Position numbers and translations under genes: made by a program. DNA of 64,000 bases from Silene conica (lineage: Eukaryota; Streptophyta; Magnoliopsida; Caryophyllales; Caryophyllaceae), in contig CM055318.2 in NCBI GenBank assembly GCA_029255685.2, forward strand, positions 17,117,001 through 17,181,000. The letters run 5' to 3'. This document shows positions 31,013 through 41,797 of this stretch, piece after piece. The notes beneath the pieces were generated by a model. That model did not search any database, was not told the origin of the DNA, and worked only from the letters and a program-made list of their open reading frames with translations. Numbering within the stretch: position 1 is the stretch's first letter; every line of letters begins with the position of its first letter.

Positions 31013-33879
31013 CTATCCGCTGAAGATGCGGAAGATATCCGACCACGGCTTCTGACGACATGCCGTAGTCTCCACGGTTTTTGCTTTAGCAAAACACATC
31101 TTCTTTCCGCCGTCGCAAAGCATATGCGACGGTCTCTCCTCTTGAGCTTGCCTCCTCTTCTTCTTTTCCTCTCGATCCACGACGTCTGGATCCTCATCCT
31201 CTTCATAGCTTAGGCATCCCATTCCTCCTCTCTGGACGATGGCTTCCTTCACTTTGGGTTTCCCCAAACCAGTTCCTGCAATGGTCATAATAGAAGTGTC
31301 CTCCCTACTGCTCCCAATCTGGGGCGGAGGTGTAAAAACAGATACAGGAACAGGTAATAAAGATGGAGAAGTAGTGATGACCTCATACTTCTTTTCAGAA
31401 GTGATAGCATTACATGTGATGGGGTCATAGCATCCTTCTTCCTATAAGATAGGCCATAGATAATAGAATGCTTGCCTACTTTGAAGGTTAGAGTCCCAGT
31501 GCCTACATCTATAATGGCACCTGCAGTGTGAAGGAAAGGTCTTCCTAGAATTATAGGTATATGGGCATCCTCTGGGATGTCCAAAACTACAAAGTCAACT
31601 GGGAAGAAGAACCTGTCAATACGCACAGGGATGTTTTCTAACACCCCTATAGGTTCCATAGATGTGCGATCTGCCATCTGGACTGTCATACTGGTCACTG
31701 CAAATTCGGTCATTCCTAGTTTTAAGGCAACGCTTAGGGGCATGACACTTATACTAGCACCTAGGTCGCACAGAGCCTTCTTAACTGGGAAGGTTCCTAT
31801 ATTACAGGGGACAGAAAAACTACCAGGGTCTTCCAATTTATGAGGGGCTATGACATGAGACAAAAAGCTAGATGACTCTTCAGTGAGGGCCACCGACTCA
31901 ACCTTTTCTAGAGACCTCTTTCTTGACAAAAGCTGTCTCATAAATTTAAGATAGGAAGGAACTTGTTGAACTAATTCTAAAAACGGGACTTGAACATTTA
32001 ATGAACGAATCACATCCTTAAATTTGTCAAAAGATACCTGATTCTTTGAAGGCACGAGTCTTTCTGGGAAAGGCGCAGCTGAGGACTCAGTATTTGCAGC
32101 CCTTTTTAGAAACCTAGGGGTCTTGTCACCCCGGAAGAGAAAATCCCGCAAGTTGTTCGGCAAATCTGGACGAAAGGGAACTTCGGGTTCTGCTTCAGTG
32201 GTCGGTCGACCAGAATCTTCGGTCGGTCGACCAGTCTCCTGTTCAGGCAAAATTTCCGGATCCTGATCTGCGGTCGGTCGACCAGAAACTTCGGTCGGTC
32301 GACCGCCTTCACTGCTACTCGCATGTTTTTCCTTCTCAGCCCCCACTTTGGCTCCACTTCTCAAGGTTACGACGTTTAGAGTCTCCTTTTTCTGGTCCGG
32401 TTTGGTCGGAAGTTGACCCGGAGCCCTAGTATCATTCTTGCTTGCAATTTGAGCAATCTGGGACTCTAACATCTTCATTCCTGCCTCTCTAGCCTGTGAC
32501 TCCTTCTGAACCAGCCCAATAAGATTTTGGATAAGAGCATCTGTGTTGGGTGGTGGATTAGAAGGTGGTTGAGGGTTGAAAGGTGGTCTTTGGAAATTTT
32601 GTTTATGTGGGGGTACATAGGTGGAATTTTGCTGAGGTTGCATGTGCTGTGGGTTTTGAACATTCTGGCTTGTCCACCTTAAGTTGGGATGGACATTATT
32701 ATTATTCGGGTCATAGAAATTGTTCCCACGGTAATGCTGAAAAGCGGCACATGTTTCATTAGATGAAGTACAGAATTTCGACACATGCCCTTCTCCACCG
32801 CACCTCTCACAAGCAAAGGGTCCGTCCTGAACGGCGTTTACTTGGTATATTCCTCCCTTGCTTCCACTCCCTAGATCGAGCTTTCCTGCAGCCTCAAATT
32901 TTTCTAACTTAGCTGTCAAGGCCTCAATTGCTGATAGGTTGTATTCAGATTTCCTCTGGTTTCCTCTAGAAGTACCATGCTCAGCACGGTGCACAGCAAC
33001 ATCTTCTATCAACTTGAGACCCTTAGTCTCTCCTGAATTATCTTGGAATCTCCCATTAGCTGCAGCATCTAGATAGGCCCTGTTGTCATCGTAGAGGCCA
33101 TTGTAGAACTGGTTGCAAAGAAACCATTGTTCGAATCCGTGATGTGGTATGGATCGAACAAGTCTCTTGAACCTGTCCCACGCCTCGCTAAAATCTTCAT
33201 TGGGACCTTGCTTGAAATTGGTAATCTGCGCCCTCAGAGCATTAGTCTTTGATGCAGAATAGTATTTCCTGTAGAATGCTAAGGCTAAGGTGTTCCAATC
33301 TGTGACTCCCGCAGCAGTGCGGTCTAGATCTCTGTACCACTCTCTCGCAGAGTCCCTAAGGGAGAAGATAAACATGGTCTGTTTAATCTGATCATGCGTC
33401 ACTCCTTCTGGGGGTGCTATAGAGCATATGTAATCTGTGAAGATTTCAATATGCTTAGCAGCATCCTCATTGGCCGAGCCTCCAAATTGGTTTCTTTCAA
33501 CCATAGTTATGTAGGCAGGCTTGGCCTCGAATGGCTTCCCAGTACCTGCAGGTAAAGTGAACCCTTTGTATAGGTCCTTTGCCTGAGGCATGGAGTGACT
33601 GGCAATAGTAGCTTCTTCTGTCATGTTTTCTTCTTCTTTTGGAAAAACTGGAAAGTAGGTAAAATGTGGTGTTTTTGGTGAAAGTGGATTGATGGGTGAA
33701 TTTGGTTGTGAAGGTGGTGTTTTTGGTGAAGATGATGGTAGTTCGAATAAGTCTTCTTGAAATAAGGAAGATGGTGAACCTCCTTCCTGATTTGCTAGAA
33801 GTTGCCTTCTTCTTTCTCTAAGAGTCCTCTCAATTTCGAGGTCAAGTGGTAGGAGTTCTCCTTGAACTGACCTGCGCAT
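31013..33879 (-). pseudogene. Gag-protease gene of element B, frameshifted
   Basis: It is nearly identical to the gene of element A, with the same zinc knuckle (CERCGGEGHVSKFC), GRPT repeats and DLGAS protease. A one-base loss in the G-run at 31421-31424 (four G where A has five) shifts the frame. The first frame therefore ends at 31285 after 864 residues with an altered tail, and the original C-terminus continues in another frame at 31288-31013. The N-terminal linker also has a small in-frame length change relative to A. Gag and protease domains are retained, so a shortened protein could still be made. Confidence 0.9.
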
Positions 33880-33980
33880 AAGATGGAAACTACAAGAAAA
33901 AGGTAAGAAGGTTTAAGGAACAAAAAGTTCCTTAAACAAAGAGAAACAAAAACAAAAAACAATAAACACTGGCGTCACCT

Positions 33981-33997
33981 CCCCGGCAACGGCGCCA
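33981..33997 (-). other. Primer binding site of element B (tRNA-Asp)
   Basis: It is identical to the site in element A (plus strand CCCCGGCAACGGCGCCA), five bases from the 5' LTR. Confidence 0.9.
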
Positions 33998-34002
33998 AAA
34001 TT

Positions 34003-35557
34003 TGATGCCCGTCGTTGAGGGTACCAAAGATAAAATTTATAATTCCTAACTTTAACAATAGATAGTGAAAGTCAGGGTCGAACCACAAGGAGGTGGGGAA
34101 TGTTTATTGTTGAATGTTAATGTTTAAAGGTAACAATTTTGGGGGTTTGATTGGTTGATTACTATATCTAAGGCAAAGATTAAAATAAACAAATAATAAA
34201 AGATGAGAATAAAATATAATTAAAAGGGATGCTAGGATGTTTGGGTAATAAATAGCTAAGGTAAAATAAATCCTAAGGTCAACATGTATTGCAGTCGCGT
34301 AAGGGGGTGTAACATATCTTTTTAGGTCTATGCTACCTAATAGCTCCTTTCGGCCTATGCTATTAGTTCCTAGGTCTCACAATTATTGGGTGTCAACAAT
34401 AAAGGTGATTCCTAAATCCCAGGTCACATACCTTTCAGCCTCGAGTAACCTATCCGTCTTAAGGTGTAAACCAATGCCCTTCCCGTATCTTTCAATCTTG
34501 GGTAGGTCATTACTAACATCCTACAAGTCTCCTTATGGTCTCATTGCAGGATATTATAATTGACAAGAAAAGACGAAATAAGAATACATACACGGGTGGT
34601 CGACCGACCAGCTACTCCAGTCGGCCGACCACGACCTCGGTCGACCGACCAGCTATTCCAGTCGGCCGACTGTGGTCCTGCTACAAGTCGGTCTTTCGAA
34701 TTTTATTTACCTACGCATATTCATCTCCTACATCCTAACATATGAAAATTAGCTACTCATGGTTGTTAAGATGATTATGAAAACGGGATTAAACATGGTG
34801 AACATAGTAAATAATCTAAGCATGCAAGATTCAATAAAGCTTAGGATTCTAACTTAACAATTGTAATAAAAATAAGAACTATAATAAAAAGCTGGATTAA
34901 AAGAGTAATTACCACAATTGGAATTAAGGCAGAACGGAATAAACTTTATTGAATGCTTGAGAATTCTTGAATAAGATAAAAGATGAACTAGATGGTAAAA
35001 GATTGAATAAAAGATCCTAAGGGTTGATAATAGATATCAAGCATGCCTAACCCTAATCACAGGATTTGTTTATATAGGGTATAAAACTAAGAGTTTCCTA
35101 AAAGCTCTAATTCTACTTTATTTCCGAAAAGAATCATCTGGGCTTCCGCTGTGGTCGGTCGACCTACTATGTGGGTCGGTCGACCGCTTCTTTCTGGGCT
35201 TCTTCTATTTTTGGCCTTCCTTGAGATTTTGGGCTTTATTAGAGTTCAGGCCTGGTCGGCCGACCCGTTTAGCTGGTCGGTCGACCGCCTCCGTACGGAA
35301 ATCTTCGGATTTCTTCTTGTTTTGACTTTTGGCACTTGACTTTGACTCCAGTTGACTTTCTATTTGTTCCTTAATTAAGCAAAAGACTTGAGGATATGGA
35401 TTTGGTGCTAAATCGCCCCTTTTCCGCATAAATCTGCAAAAGTGCATAAAAATACGAAAGTACACGATTGTTGGGAAATAAAGGCTAAAACATAGTAAAT
35501 GAGCGACCAAATGCGTGTAAAAATAGATGAAAAACATCATAAAATAGACACGTATCA
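34003..35557 (-). repeat. 5' LTR of element B
   Basis: It is 1555 bp. The differences from the partner LTR that I noticed lie near 34517, 34673, 34727 and 35328. Confidence 0.95.
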
Positions 35558-37048
35558 ATAATCTCTCCCAAGAAGACTGAAAGTCTAAGGCACAAGCTCG
35601 AAGAAGATGCTCCAAAGTCTGGATGGTCTTCTCGGACTGACCATCAGTCGCGGCATAAAAATCAGTACTCATCAACAAACGGCTACCCATAGCCTCCTGT
35701 AGGGCCTTCTAAAATCTCGAACAAAATCGGGGATCTCGATCTAACACTATCTCCTTAGGAACACCGTGATATCTGACGATCTCATCAACATACGTTCTGG
35801 CAAGACGGTCCATGTCCCAAGTCTCTCTGATAGGGATGAATCTCGCACACTTGGTCAAACGATCGACCACGGCCCAAACAACATCTTTACCACCCACGGT
35901 CTTCGATAGAGCTGTGACAAAATCCATCGAAATAGATTCCCACTTCCACTGAGGAATGTGGAGCGGCTGTAGCATACCACCAAGTCTCTTATGCTTGATC
36001 TTAACCTGTTGGCATGTCAAACATCTACCAACATAGCTCAAAATATCACTCTTCATTCCGGGCCACCAGAACTGAAGTCGTAAGTCCTTATGCACCTTCT
36101 CACCGCCGGGGTGAACTGAATAGGGGGTCAAATGTGCCACATCCAAAACCCTCGTTCTCAAATTAGGAGCATTAGTAACGTACAAACGACCACGGAATCG
36201 AAGAAATCCCTTAGAGTCAATCACGAAGTCTTTGGCATCTCCACTGGCAATCTTGGCTTGGAACTTCTTGAAGGTAGCATCGTCAGGCGAACTTCTAAGA
36301 ACTTCCCAGAACAAGGTAGGCTCAACAGTCATAACATCCAAATAGTTAAATCCGGCCCCAACCATCTCAAGTCGTAGCTTTCGAAACTCAGTACACAACT
36401 CATCGGGCATCACTCGGATAACACTCAGGGAACGAGAAGTCTTCCTGCTAAGAGCATCCACAACCACATCAGCCTTACCCTCATGATATAGCAGCTCGAT
36501 CAATGTCATAATCCTTGACTAAGTTTAGCCAACGGCGCTGGCTCCTTTTGAGGTCCTTCTGTGTGAAATGTATCTAAAACTCTTATGATTTGTGTAGATG
36601 CGACATCTCAAGTGCATGAACAACAACAACTAATTCCAAATCATGCGTCGGGTAGTTCACCTCGTGAACACGCAACTATCTAGAAGAATAAGAAATCACC
36701 TTCCGGTTATGCATCAAAACACAACCTAATCCAAGCTTAGAAGCATCGCAGAAAACATCGTAGTCGACACCATTCTCAGGTAGAGTCAGCACGGGAGCGG
36801 TAGTCAAACGGTTCTTAAGCTCCTGGAAGGAACTCTCACAACTCTCTGTCCAAAGGAACTTAGTCTCTTTCTTCAACAGCTGGGTCATTGGTCAGGCTAA
36901 CTTGGAGAAATCTTTGACAAATCGGCGGTAATACCTTGCTAAACCTAGAAAACTGCAATTCTTACCAACATCCTTAGGACTCTGCCAATCCAGCACAACC
37001 TCAATCTTGGATGGATCAACCATCACACCCTCACTCGAAATCACTTGA
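35558..37048 (-). pseudogene. Reverse transcriptase end, RNase H and integrase of element D
   Basis: Read right to left this gives the [11 protein letters not shown] region at the end of reverse transcriptase (near 37020), RNase H (DYDVFCDASKLGLGCV, 36888-36676), the integrase zinc finger (HPGGEKVHKDL and CLTCQQVK) and the integrase core MDFVTALSKT and DRDPRF, then GQSEKTIQ. The conserved Trp codon after CSRF has become TAG near 35708, and other frames are broken. The left edge is the insertion of element B. The right edge (about 37048) is an abrupt truncation, so gag, protease, most of the reverse transcriptase and the 5' LTR are missing from the window. Confidence 0.9.
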
Positions 37049-37445
37049 ATGATATATGAAGTTTAAAAAATAGGTTAAAGGCCGTATTTTTTCGGGTCAA
37101 TGGATGGTATGAGTACGGAGAGTGTAAAATAGGGGTATTTTTGTCTTATTATGCACAAGTAGGAGGTTCGTGGTCATGTGGTAGTTAGTTTTAATTCAAA
37201 CCAACAATATTGATAGAATTTTGTATAAAAATATTTCTTTTTTAGTACTTGGTAAAATCTAAATTATTTTTTTTGATGAAAGGTAGGTAAAATCTAAATT
37301 ATACATGGTAGTAGTTATCAAAAACTCTTTCTCTTATAATAAGTCGGGTCAAAAAACGAACCCCTCAAAAGCTGCATAAAATATACTATACATGGACATG
37401 GAAAATTTTCATATCATGGTTTGAGTTTGTTAGTTTACAAGTTAA
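37049..37445. other. Unassigned AT-rich sequence
   Basis: It lies between the truncated element D and the Helitron. I see no coding domain or repeat structure. Confidence 0.5.
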
Positions 37446-38515
37446 CTAGTGTAACATCCGTGAAAAATCACGGGGTTGTGTACACTTATTTTTAAAGACG
37501 ACAAAGGTAAATTCATTTCATTATATAGCAATTCTATTTATTCGAACAAATTGATTTTTAACAGGATGTTTGCAAATAAGATATGTTCGGTCAAAAGGTG
37601 AATTTCCTGGTGCACTAATTTTCGAATATTTGTTAGTAATGATGAAAATATTTGGATTAATTATGATAACATTAATGAATAAGTATATAAGAAAAAACAA
37701 TAAACGATTAAAAGAAAGATTAAATAATTAATAATGAGTAATTTGGAAAGTTATTGTCTTGTGATGAATTGGTGACAGAACTTAAGTTGACGGACAAATA
37801 GGATGAAGAAAATAACTAATCAGGTAGAAATCTAAATTAAATGCGTGTATTAAAATTCGATAATGTAGGACAAAAATACAGTTTCTCGAAAACCTCCTTG
37901 TAAACAACATTCGTTGTTGTATTAGTCAAATTAATTCTGATAGAATATTTAGTATATGCTACACGATTTTTCTGCGGTTGGAATATTGACTTGTCATATC
38001 ACAATCAAATTAACATATTTAATATGGAATAAATCATAGATATGAAGTATACGATTTTATCATTTATAGAATATTTTTTACGAATCAGAAATTAATATAG
38101 TACACGATTTTATAGAATATTAATCAAATTAGGCCTACCCGATTGATTTTTATTGAGGGTTATCAGAATTACATTAGTACCCGATTTTATCATTTATAGA
38201 ATATTTTTTTTCTAATTTGATTTTGTTATTAAATAAATCATAGAATGGAGTATGATTTATGGAATATGCCTTAAGAGAATATGGAATCAATTTAGATGCT
38301 ACACGTTTTTTATGGAATAATGGAATATTTAGTTTTTTATTAGATTTAGTTATTAAATAAATCACAGAAAATATGATGTGGCATAAATCTGACATTCTGA
38401 TTGGTCTACGAAACATAAATTTGTGAGGATGAATGTAAGGGCGAGAAATACTAAACGCTGAAACGATATTGCGCCACATCAGCTAAAATACATTTTGCTT
38501 TTATAGTAATAATGA
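37446..38515 (-). mobile_element. Non-autonomous Helitron, 1070 bp
   Basis: On the minus strand it begins TCATTATTACTATAAAAGC after an A (38516). It ends with a perfect hairpin, CCGTGA-TTTT-TCACGG (37458-37473), followed by ATGTTACA and CTAG, then a host T. The 5'-TC, the 3' hairpin about 8 bases before CTAG, and A/T insertion without duplication are the known Helitron hallmarks. GCTGATGTGGCGC near the 5' end is also common in plant Helitrons. There is no Rep/helicase gene. Confidence 0.75.
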
Positions 38516-39433
38516 TTTTTATTGCTTTGGCATAAAATAGGTTTTTAATTATACATATCCCTTGTAGGTGTCATATGACGAATAAATTTTCTACTCTTTA
38601 AAAGAAGTCAACGTATATGTACTATATCAACATAAATTATTTAGTATATAATATCATTTATAAAACTATTTATTTTAATTCATTCTTCAATAGGAATTAA
38701 AATAATAAATAACAATATCTACCATTTTTAAGGATAACGGATATAATAAACTCAAAAAATAGATTGTGTGTTTCCATTGAATTATATACAATCTCGTAAA
38801 TCCCCTCACATATTTCGGAAGATGTATACAATTGAGTGGAACAAATGGAATCATCCCTATGCACCAATGATTTTTTCCCATTTCAATAAACTACTCCTCA
38901 CTTATACGAGAGAAATGAGGTCAAAACAAGTGTGTAGAGGAAGTACTACTTTTAGCATTTGTGAAACACGATGATAGACGAAATTGTAAAATTGATAATA
39001 TATAGAATATTAATTAGTAAGAAACTCGAAGAAACAATTTTAAGGGTTAATTGCTACAATAGTTTATATTTGAAGTAATTCAAAACAAAGAGTACACAAT
39101 TTTAGGAGATAAACGATTATAACCGTAGGCGATCATTACTACGCAAATTATCACTCTCACCTCTCTTAGTACATGTGAGGGTTACCATCCTGATTGCCCG
39201 AGGTATTATATATCAAATAAACCACGACGAAACAAATTTCTGAATAAAGTTTAAATCAAAGTACAAATACTAAAATGTATCTGAAATTAAAAGTACAATC
39301 CATTACTAATGTAAAAGTCTACTAGACAACAACGAAAGCTAAATATGATAGTCTCGATGGTGCCCATCCAATCTCGCATACAAGCTCAACAATCATACCT
39401 GCTCAATCCACGGCTCTTTATTTGCCGAAAATA
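38516..39433. other. 3' flank of the F-box gene
   Basis: AT-rich sequence with no recognised element. It should contain the 3' untranslated region and polyadenylation site of the minus-strand F-box gene, but I cannot place them. Confidence 0.4.
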
Positions 39434-40612
39434 TCAAATGTCATTTGAAATTGCAAGTAATTGTTTTTTCTCCTTAGGAAAAGTGAATACATTTCTATCA
39501 TTGAAACCATTAAGCAACACCAGGCTTTCCATGTAAGCACCGGTGAGATAGGGGACAACTTTGTAACTCTTTGCAATAACTTTAACTTCCTTACTTTCAA
39601 GGTTATATGAACTCACAGCTCCTTGTTCTCCACGATGCAACAAGTTACCATCAGTCTTTAAAAATACACACTTTTGAAACAATTGTAAGTTAATAGTATA
39701 TTTTTTGGACCAAGAATGCTCCCTCATTGCCCAAATACTAGTATATTTTGTATAGATATCCATTATGGCAATTGATCGGTCCAAAACGATAGGAAATCGT
39801 TCATGATCCGACCCATCAAAAATCTCACAATCCGGCAAATCGATATAGTTTAATACCTCTTTTTCCACATTAAATGACACAAGATGAGAAAACTTACCTT
39901 TTGATGTAGTTTCTAGTAAGTCAATACCCATCCAATATATACGCCCATTGAGGTAAGCCTTTGGACGGTATCTGTCCCAAAGAATTGGGTATTTTTCCTT
40001 TTCGAAAATTTTCCATGAGTTTTTGCTAAGGGTATATATCTCAACAAATTTAGGAAAAAGATGTTCACCGCGGATATATAAACTTGCTACAATCTTGTAG
40101 TCTTTTGTAATCTGATCAAAGCCAAAGGCGCAATCAATATTATCAATTATTGATTTTGATTTTGTTGTTTGAGGAAGAGGAATTTCTAAAGCTTTCCTAA
40201 TCGAAGGATTCCAAAGAAAAATTTGAACCGGTAGCACTTCTGCTGTTATGTATTTCTTGACACAAAGCACGCCGTTAATATAACCGGTGGCATGGTAATG
40301 GATAGACTGATTATCGTCGAATTCATTCTTAGACATCCTTCTAAATGTGTCACTCCGACGAATAGCACACAATTGATTTCGGTCACACATCTCGTGTCGC
40401 TCTAACACTAACAATCGAGATTCATCTTGAAGTTTGTGATGATATTTAAGATGGGTTGAAGTAAAATGTGGGTCATCAATGAGTGAGCACCAAAACTTAG
40501 AAACACATCGAAATCTTACTATGGGTTTGATTGGCAATTTAACAAGAATCTCAAGACATATTTCTGGTGGTAATTTTGTTGTAGGCAATTTGTTTCTCTT
40601 TTGCTTTTTCAT
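39434..40612 (-). CDS. F-box protein with F-box-associated (FBA) domain
   Basis: This intact, intronless 392-residue frame starts MKKQKRNKLPTTKLPPEICL. Residues about 14-58 form the F-box (LPPEICLEILVKLPIKPIVR, then FRCVSKFWCSLI and DPHF). The rest resembles the plant FBA region, with YINGVLCV, IFLWNPSIRKALEIP, AFGFDQITKDYKIV, WKIF, AYLNGRIYWM and a C-terminal LLNGFN. F-box proteins of this class are substrate receptors of SCF ubiquitin ligases, binding SKP1/ASK through the F-box and a target through the FBA part. The target here is unknown. The length fits the family, whose members are often intronless and fast-evolving. It is the only intact non-transposon gene in the window. Expression cannot be judged. 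Confidence 0.9.
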   Translation of the reverse strand: MKKQKRNKLPTTKLPPEICLEILVKLPIKPIVRFRCVSKFWCSLIDDPHFTSTHLKYHHKLQDESRLLVLERHEMCDRNQLCAIRRSDTFRRMSKNEFDDNQSIHYHATGYINGVLCVKKYITAEVLPVQIFLWNPSIRKALEIPLPQTTKSKSIIDNIDCAFGFDQITKDYKIVASLYIRGEHLFPKFVEIYTLSKNSWKIFEKEKYPILWDRYRPKAYLNGRIYWMGIDLLETTSKGKFSHLVSFNVEKEVLNYIDLPDCEIFDGSDHERFPIVLDRSIAIMDIYTKYTSIWAMREHSWSKKYTINLQLFQKCVFLKTDGNLLHRGEQGAVSSYNLESKEVKVIAKSYKVVPYLTGAYMESLVLLNGFNDRNVFTFPKEKKQLLAISNDI

Positions 40613-40688
40613 TTGAGTTATTAACAGTGTGTTACAAATAAAGAGAAATAAGAGAGATGGTGGGTGATATGTTCATATGTGCATCCGC

Positions 40689-40696
40689 ATTTATAA
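40689..40696 (-). promoter_or_regulatory. Candidate TATA box of the F-box gene
   Basis: The minus strand reads TTATAAAT about 77 bases upstream of the ATG. Position and sequence are plausible, but there is no other support. Confidence 0.35.
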
Positions 40697-40777
40697 GGTA
40701 GTAAAAGTTTCAAAATCATAATATTGGAAAGATATCGGGCTAGTTTTAAACAGTTTTAAATTTAGTAAAAAATCATA

Positions 40778-41282
40778 CTCCCTCCGTCCCCGATCCTTTG
40801 TCTACCTATCCATTTTTGGGTGACTCGGTCAATTGGTTGCCATTTTATATTAATAAGGACTCGTTTGGTTGCCCCTAAAAATGGGTGAATTGGAAAATCC
40901 CATGATTTGGAAAAACTGAAGATGTTTGGTTACTCCAAATCTTGATATTTTCTTTTTTCCTAGGAATTTCCAACCCCTCCATTATGGAGGAATTTGATTA
41001 CCTAGGGCCCCCTAGGTAATTGGAAATTCATGTGTCAATTCAATTCCAGGATGTCAACCAAACGAATTTTAGGCAATTCACATGAATTGACCAATTCACG
41101 TGTTTTGCAAAATCATAGGAAATTAATTCCCGTTTGGCAACCAAACGAGGCCTAAGTTTTTGATGGACAATTGGATCCTCCACACTCAATTTGGCATGCT
41201 TTTCATCTAATGATTGGCGCCTCCTCTTTTATTGGTCTTAGTGCCAAAACGAAGGGGAAATAAATGACCGGAACGGAAGGAG
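40778..41282. mobile_element. Stowaway-like MITE containing a second MITE
   Basis: The ends CTCCCTCCGTCCC (left) and GGAACGGAAGGAG (right, complement CTCCTTCCGTTCC) are the Stowaway terminal repeat. TA duplications flank it at 40776-40777 and 41283-41284. Without the nested 299 bp it is about 206 bp. It lies 165 bp upstream of the F-box start codon. Confidence 0.9.
40857..41152. mobile_element. Tourist/PIF-Harbinger-like MITE nested in the Stowaway MITE
   Basis: Terminal inverted repeats GGACTCGTTTGGTTGCC and GGCAACCAAACGAGGCC, with TAA duplications at 40854-40856 and 41153-41155. It is 296 bp and non-coding, and GGAATTTCC-like words recur inside it. The three-base TAA target fits PIF/Harbinger. 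Confidence 0.85.
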
Positions 41283-41284
41283 TA

Positions 41285-41597
41285 TATTGTATGTTTTGAC
41301 CATTTTGGGTAGATAATTGACTATTATGAAAAATAATACAAATTCTTTCATAAATTTGATAACATTTCCATATTTTAGGATCGTGTGCTAAATTAGTGCA
41401 ATCCTATTCATGTATCTGGAAAATCTGGGAAAAAGATACAATCATGTACTTTAGATACCGCTAGATATAACAAGATAGATCATAATTAACACTTATGGGT
41501 TAAGGCCATTGTTTTTTTTGTGCAAAAAATACAGATCATATGTCTTGTACACACGAGTATGACACAATTGTAGTAAGCGGCTATGGTTAGGACCGAA
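41285..41597. other. Unassigned intergenic sequence
   Basis: AT-rich, with no recognised gene or repeat. It separates the Stowaway MITE from the CACTA element. Confidence 0.4.
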
Positions 41598-41797
41598 GTT
41601 CACTACGCCAAATAAGACATGCAATAACGGTCAAATAATGCATTTACCGTTTTTAAATAGACGCATATAATCGTTATTGCAACGACGGTTGTTATTAAAA
41701 TATATACCACGCTTAACAACCGTTGCAACGACGGTTGTTATTAAAATATATATCACGCTTAACAACCGTTATAGAAATGTTAATAACGGTTGTCATA

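Larger units (their letters stand above)
27461..35557 (-). mobile_element. Gag-only, Athila-like LTR element B (TR-GAG type), complete
   Basis: LTRs at 27461-29015 and 34003-35557 are 1555 bp each and differ at about four bases by eye. The target duplication ATAAT is at 27456-27460 and 35558-35562. The layout equals that of element A: 5' LTR on the right, tRNA-Asp primer site, gag-protease, spacer, 3' LTR on the left, with no reverse transcriptase or integrase. The total is 8097 bp. It sits inside the integrase core of element D. Confidence 0.95.
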
